This document shows, one piece after another, positions 60,823 to 64,000 of a DNA stretch of 64,000 nucleotides (within the stretch, counting starts at the first letter, position 1; each line of letters opens with the position of its first letter). The position numbers were made by a program, and so were the translations under genes. The notes under the pieces are model-generated. The model was not told the origin of the DNA, ran no database searches, and saw nothing but the letters and a program-made list of their open reading frames with translations. This stretch comes from Streptomyces sp. cf386 (GTDB lineage Bacteria > Actinomycetota > Actinomycetes > Streptomycetales > Streptomycetaceae): positions 363,461-427,460 of the forward strand of contig NZ_FNHV01000002.1 in NCBI RefSeq assembly GCF_900103585.1, given 5' to 3'.

Positions 60823-61203
60823 CGTGGGCGCTGGCCATGGTGGGCGCAACTGCGGGCCGGACTCGACTCCCTTGCCGAAGTGCCCACTGAACGCATCGCC
60901 GTACGCGAGGAGTACATCCGCCGAGCCGTCCCCGCGTACACGGGCTGTGATGTCGGTGAGGTCGAGTGGTCCACCGCCCATGGCGATTTCCACTGGTCGA
61001 ACCTGGGCGGTCCCGACCTCACCATCCTCGACTGGGAAGGCTGGGGCCGGGCCCCGGTCGGCTTCGACGCCGCACAGCTCTATGTCTACTCACTCCACAC
61101 CCCGCTCCAGGCCGCCGACCGCACGCCGTTCTACAAGGAGTTGGCGGGTCCGGTGAAGGAGTACCTGGCATCAGGTACGGGCGGACGGAGTGAGCGCCAC
61201 TGA
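60823..61203 (+). pseudogene. Aminoglycoside phosphotransferase-like remnant, truncated at both ends
   Basis: The plus-strand frame shows WWAQLRAGLDSLAEVPTERI, AVREEYIRRAVPAYTG, the HGD catalytic motif in AHGDFHWSNLGGPDLTILDW and EGWGRAPVGFDAAQLYVYSL, characteristic of APH/choline-kinase-like enzymes. The N-terminal ATP-binding lobe is absent and the C-terminus after LHTPLQ is unlike the family. The start at 60799 overlaps the LLM gene's end and has no ribosome site. A decayed fragment is the best reading; a rearranged short protein is possible. Confidence 0.65.
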
Positions 61204-61281
61204 CAGCCGCTGCGCTGTTCACTGCTGTAGTGGGCCCACCACACAGTGCTCCTTGAAAGCTTGAACATGTCCACGTCCACC

Positions 61282-61313
61282 GACGTATGTACGGACGTAC
61301 TGACGTAGACGTA
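61282..61313. repeat. Four GACGTA motifs in 32 bp upstream of the LuxR gene
   Basis: GACGTA at 61282, 61294, 61302 and 61308, partly overlapping GTAC palindromes (GTACGGACGTAC). They lie 35-66 bp upstream of GTG 61348, in the promoter position of the LuxR-type regulator. Candidate regulator-binding array; not compared with a known consensus. Confidence 0.6.
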
Positions 61314-61347
61314 CGCCCGTACGGCATCGGCGGAAGGACACAATGAC

Positions 61348-61980
61348 GTGCGCACTCTCCGAAAGCTCACAGTCGCCCTCGCCGCCCCCGCGGGCACCTG
61401 GCCGCACCCCGGCTGGCCGGCCCCGGACGACCCGTACGTCGGACGGGTGGTACCCCTGACCGCGTCGGTGGGGACGGGCGAGGTGATGGACGTCGTGATC
61501 CTCCATCGTGAGGACCCCTTCGTGGCCGTACGGGAACTGCCCGCCACCGATGTCCCCGCGATCGTGATCAGCCCGTGCCGGGACACCGAGGCCATCGTCG
61601 AGGTGTTCCGGCACGGGGCGGGCTATCTGGTCGAGGGCGACTACTGCACCTGCATGCTCTCCTCGGCCGTCGTGGGCGCCACCGTCGGGCACACCTACCT
61701 CTCCCCGGCGGCCTGCGCGGCCCTGCGGGAGGGGGCCCGGCGGCTGCCCACCGGCGGGGAGGCGTTGCTGCGGCTGCGAGAGCTGCTCACGCCGCGCGAG
61801 CGGCAGATCATGGAGCTGCTGTCGACCGGCCTGGGCGCGCAGGAGATCGGGCTGCGATTACGGCTGAGCGAGAAGACCGTCCGCAACAACCTCAGCAACA
61901 TCTATGCCAAGCTCGACGCACGCGGAAGCACGGACGCGGTCCTGCGGTGGCTGGGAGCCGCACCCGTGCTTCGCGCCTGA
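61348..61980 (+). CDS. LuxR-type HTH regulator with receiver-like N-terminus lacking phosphorylation features
   Basis: 210 aa. The C-terminal LuxR HTH is clear: LTPRERQIMELLSTGLGAQE, IGLRLRLSEKTVRNNLSNIY and AKLDARGSTDAVLRWLG. The N-terminus has the topology of a receiver (VMDVVILHREDPFVAV, VPAIVISPCRDTEAIVEVFR, GAGYLVEGDYCTCMLSSAVV) but the Asp cluster and the phospho-acceptor Asp are not in the usual places, so it may be an atypical or orphan regulator. GTG 61348 has GGAAGGA upstream. Confidence 0.85.
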   Translation: MRTLRKLTVALAAPAGTWPHPGWPAPDDPYVGRVVPLTASVGTGEVMDVVILHREDPFVAVRELPATDVPAIVISPCRDTEAIVEVFRHGAGYLVEGDYCTCMLSSAVVGATVGHTYLSPAACAALREGARRLPTGGEALLRLRELLTPRERQIMELLSTGLGAQEIGLRLRLSEKTVRNNLSNIYAKLDARGSTDAVLRWLGAAPVLRA

Positions 61981-61997
61981 GAACCGCAAACTCCGCA

Positions 61998-62786
61998 TTA
62001 CGGCGCCGGAACCTCCGCCAGGGGGATTTCGACGTCGGTCACGTTCTCGCCGCCCTCACCGAATCCCGGTTCTGCCCTCAGAGCGCGCGTCGAATTCTGA
62101 ATGCCGGACGCTTCAGGAGTTCCGCACGTCACATTGCGCAGCCAGAGGCGGCCGTCGGGAGTTCCGTTCTTCAGGATCTGCGGATAGAAGACGTGGATGC
62201 CCGTGGAGCCCTCGCTCGGCGAGAAGAACACCTTCTGTCCGTCCTGTGCTTCCTTGTACGTGGCTCGCAGGAATCCGCTCACATCGGTGCGTTTGGCGGA
62301 CCACATGAAGAACGCGAGGCTGTCCCCCTGGACGGTGTCCGTCCTGGTGAACGCCAGGGTGGTCGTCTTGTCGTCACGCGTGATGTTGATCTCCGAGGTG
62401 CTGAACTTCGCGCCGATCTCGAAGAAGGAGTTGCCGAGCTTCGTGTCGGCGCCCGCGGTGAATCCGTCCTCCAGCTGGATGGTCCGCGTGACGGAGGCGC
62501 TCACGTTGAACGCCTTGGAGGCGGTGGCGGACGATCCGCAGTTGTCGGTCACCGTGGAGACCCGTTGGTTGGGTCCTAGGCTGTTCCGCTTGAACTGGAC
62601 GTCGACGAACTCGCAGTTCTCCAGCTTGTCGGAGTCCGACGAGCAGTCGGCGGTCACTTCGGAGGCGGTGGCGGCGCCCGCCGAGTTCATCAGCGCGGTG
62701 GCCACCGCGACGGCCGCCACGGGGGCCACGGCGAGGGTGATGCGCTTCTTCTTGCTCCGGTGGTTTCCGCGGCCGGGGCGTGTCAT
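61998..62786 (-). CDS. Secreted protein, possible aerolysin/ETX-type beta-pore core
   Basis: 262 aa. A basic start and hydrophobic signal (VAPVAAVAVATALMNSAGAA) lead to a mature protein with NCEFVDVQFKRNSLGPNQRV and then a long Ser/Thr-rich beta region (FNVSASVTRTIQLEDGFTAG, KFSTSEINITRDDKTTTLAF) with alternating polar and apolar residues. That pattern resembles the beta-hairpin core of aerolysin/ETX-MTX2 toxins, but I cannot verify it. It shares the NC[DE]FV motif with the next gene, so the pair look paralogous. Convergent with the LuxR gene. Confidence 0.8.
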   Translation of the reverse strand: MTRPGRGNHRSKKKRITLAVAPVAAVAVATALMNSAGAATASEVTADCSSDSDKLENCEFVDVQFKRNSLGPNQRVSTVTDNCGSSATASKAFNVSASVTRTIQLEDGFTAGADTKLGNSFFEIGAKFSTSEINITRDDKTTTLAFTRTDTVQGDSLAFFMWSAKRTDVSGFLRATYKEAQDGQKVFFSPSEGSTGIHVFYPQILKNGTPDGRLWLRNVTCGTPEASGIQNSTRALRAEPGFGEGGENVTDVEIPLAEVPAP

Positions 62787-62838
62787 GGGGTTCTCCTGTG
62801 AGGGGTGGAGGTGGAGGTGGGGGCGGTGGGATCGGGGT

Positions 62839-63582
62839 TCAGCAGTCGCTCAGGACGGCCTTGGAGGTGCCGTCCACGACACCGGGGGCACCCGCCGCAC
62901 CCGGCAGGATGACGGGGCCCTCGACGACCTCCGGTGCCACGAAGTTCTGCTCGGGGGAGGGGTTCGTGGCGAAGCCGCCCGGGTCGGCGTCGATCCGCAC
63001 CCGCCATTCGCCGGTCATGCGCTGCATCTTCGGCGTGAACTCCATGTGCAGCACCTTGCCGACCGGGACGTCCCGCTGTTCCGTGTCCCCGGCGGTCGCC
63101 GACTTGAGGGTCATGTCGAGGGTGCCCTTGTGCTTGACCCACGACCCGCTCAGGGCGCCGAACAGCCCTCCGCCACCGCCCTGTTGGGTCACGGTGTACT
63201 TGCCCTGGCCCTGGGCCGCGGTGGCCGACCAGGTGATCGACACCTTCGCCGGCTCGGTCGCGTTCGGTTCGCAGTTCGGGAAGTCGATCGACGCCTTCTC
63301 GGTCGGTCCGTCGAAGGTCTCGAACTTGGTCTCCACGAAATCGCAGTTGTCGGACCCGAAACTCGGCCCGGCGATCGGGTGCCCGCCGAAATCGGAAATG
63401 GACTGCTGTTTTCCGTTGAGCACCTCGGCCCGCATGCACAGATCCATGACCTGGTCGGGTGTCTTCTCCTCGGCGGCGTTCGCCGATGGCAGGAGTACGG
63501 CGGCCAGGGCTCCGCCGGTCACGACGGCCGATCCGACCGCCACGATCCTGATCTTCCTGTTCTTGAGTCTCCGCTTGGACAT
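62839..63582 (-). CDS. Secreted protein, paralogue of the downstream gene
   Basis: 247 aa. Basic N-terminus and signal (VAVGSAVVTGGALAAVLLPS, cleaved near ANA-AEE). The mature protein contains DNCDFVETKFETFDGPTEKA, matching the neighbour's NCEFVDVQFKRNSLGP, then VSITWSATAAQGQGKYTVTQ, TLDMTLKSATAGDTEQRDVP and a conserved C-terminal Cys (LSDC). It is upstream of and on the same strand as its relative, 52 bp apart, so they are probably co-transcribed. Function unknown; both are exported. Confidence 0.8.
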   Translation of the reverse strand: MSKRRLKNRKIRIVAVGSAVVTGGALAAVLLPSANAAEEKTPDQVMDLCMRAEVLNGKQQSISDFGGHPIAGPSFGSDNCDFVETKFETFDGPTEKASIDFPNCEPNATEPAKVSITWSATAAQGQGKYTVTQQGGGGGLFGALSGSWVKHKGTLDMTLKSATAGDTEQRDVPVGKVLHMEFTPKMQRMTGEWRVRIDADPGGFATNPSPEQNFVAPEVVEGPVILPGAAGAPGVVDGTSKAVLSDC

Positions 63583-63844
63583 GGCGAAGATTTTGGATTC
63601 CCTTGACGCACGCCGACAGGGTCAAACATCCCTACTGGTGAGTCAGGTGAGATTCGCCACAGCAATCCTCGGGCTTGTGTGTGACGCGTTGTCAGGTGTG
63701 CCGCTGCGATGCGCCGCCGTCCCGCTCGCGGCGGAAGGCGCGGCGTCTCCGCCCTCGCCCGATGTGCGCTACGTCTCATCCGCAAGCTGTCACACCAGAC
63801 GCGCGCCCGGTGTCTCCATGCCGAGTCCACAGCACTAGGGAGAC

Positions 63845-64000
63845 ATGATGAACGCGAACATCGAGGTAGTCGTCGTCGGCGGCGGGTACGGAGGCGTGAC
63901 GGCGGCCAACAGCCTGGCTCGGCGCGATGGCGTGTCGGTGACCGTGGTCAATCCGCGTCCCGACTTCGTCGAGCGGATCCGCCTCCACCAGCTCCTGACC
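63845..64000 (+). CDS. NAD(P)/FAD-dependent oxidoreductase, N-terminal part (3' end outside window)
   Basis: 52 codons are visible: EVVVVGGGYGGVTAANSLAR is a classic FAD-binding Rossmann motif, followed by VTVVNPRPDFVERIRLHQLL, as in NDH-2 and AIF-like flavoproteins. ATG 63845 and a second ATG three bases later are both possible. The gene continues beyond the window, so length and role cannot be given. Confidence 0.8.
   Translation, partial: MMNANIEVVVVGGGYGGVTAANSLARRDGVSVTVVNPRPDFVERIRLHQLLT

Noticed and set aside
1..64000. tRNA, rRNA, CRISPR array, transposase or phage integrase genes
   Set aside because: No cloverleaf-like sequence, no spaced identical repeats of CRISPR type and no DDE/tyrosine-recombinase motifs were found on reading both strands.

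Overview
The window reads as chromosomal DNA of a Streptomyces-like actinomycete. The evidence is very high G+C with G/C-rich third codon positions, frequent GTG starts, GGAGG-type ribosome sites and actinomycete-typical families: an AfsR/SARP-NB-ARC-TPR regulator, F420/deazaflavin-type oxidoreductases, a Ser/Thr kinase with a PQQ propeller, and griI/griH homologues. No tRNA, rRNA, CRISPR or intact transposase was seen. The first and last genes are cut by the window edges.

Layout. 0-8 kb: transport, regulatory and housekeeping-type genes (MFS, GlxA-like AraC regulator, a VOC/TetR divergent pair, Nudix, a decayed GNAT gene, an RNA methylase). 8-15 kb: flavin reductase, enoyl-CoA hydratase, ADP-forming acyl-CoA synthetase, an exported amine oxidase and a flavin monooxygenase. 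15.4-30.3 kb: one tightly packed minus-strand operon of 14 genes, mostly with 4-bp stop/start overlaps, that looks like a complete biosynthetic cluster. 30.7-40.5 kb: MHS transporter, exported tannase-like hydrolase, DoxX/DUF35 pair, two GNATs, two PNPOx-fold proteins, SDR, GntR regulator with an MFS exporter. 40.5-60.8 kb: several CoA-dependent catabolic units (thiolases, DUF35, acyl-CoA dehydrogenase, enoyl-CoA hydratase, acyl-CoA synthetase, amidohydrolase, LLM oxidoreductase), mixed with a TetR regulator, a kinase, and a SARP regulator next to a small repeat peptide. 60.8-64 kb: a decayed phosphotransferase, a LuxR regulator, two related secreted proteins and the start of a flavoprotein.

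The main biosynthetic prediction is as follows. GriI- and GriH-type enzymes make 3-amino-4-hydroxybenzoate. A CreE-type flavin monooxygenase and a CreD-type lyase release nitrous acid from aspartate. One AMP-ligase primes an acyl carrier protein with the aromatic acid. A KS pair, two ACPs and a ketoreductase extend it. A second AMP-ligase is placed to diazotise the aromatic amine. An atypical SDR without the YxxxK motif may act on the diazo intermediate, and a 14-TM MFS protein exports the product. The gene set resembles what is known of cremeomycin, p-coumaric acid and avenalumic acid type nitrous-acid pathways; the exact product cannot be read from sequence.

The main regulatory prediction is a shared palindrome, CTGAC-N5-GTCAG (best copy ATCTGACG-N3-CGTCAGAT). 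It occurs nine times, immediately upstream of eight catabolic genes, and once in near-perfect form across the start codon of the TetR gene at 44787-45434. It is absent from the biosynthetic operon. This points to one TetR-controlled acyl-CoA catabolic regulon that surrounds the natural-product cluster.
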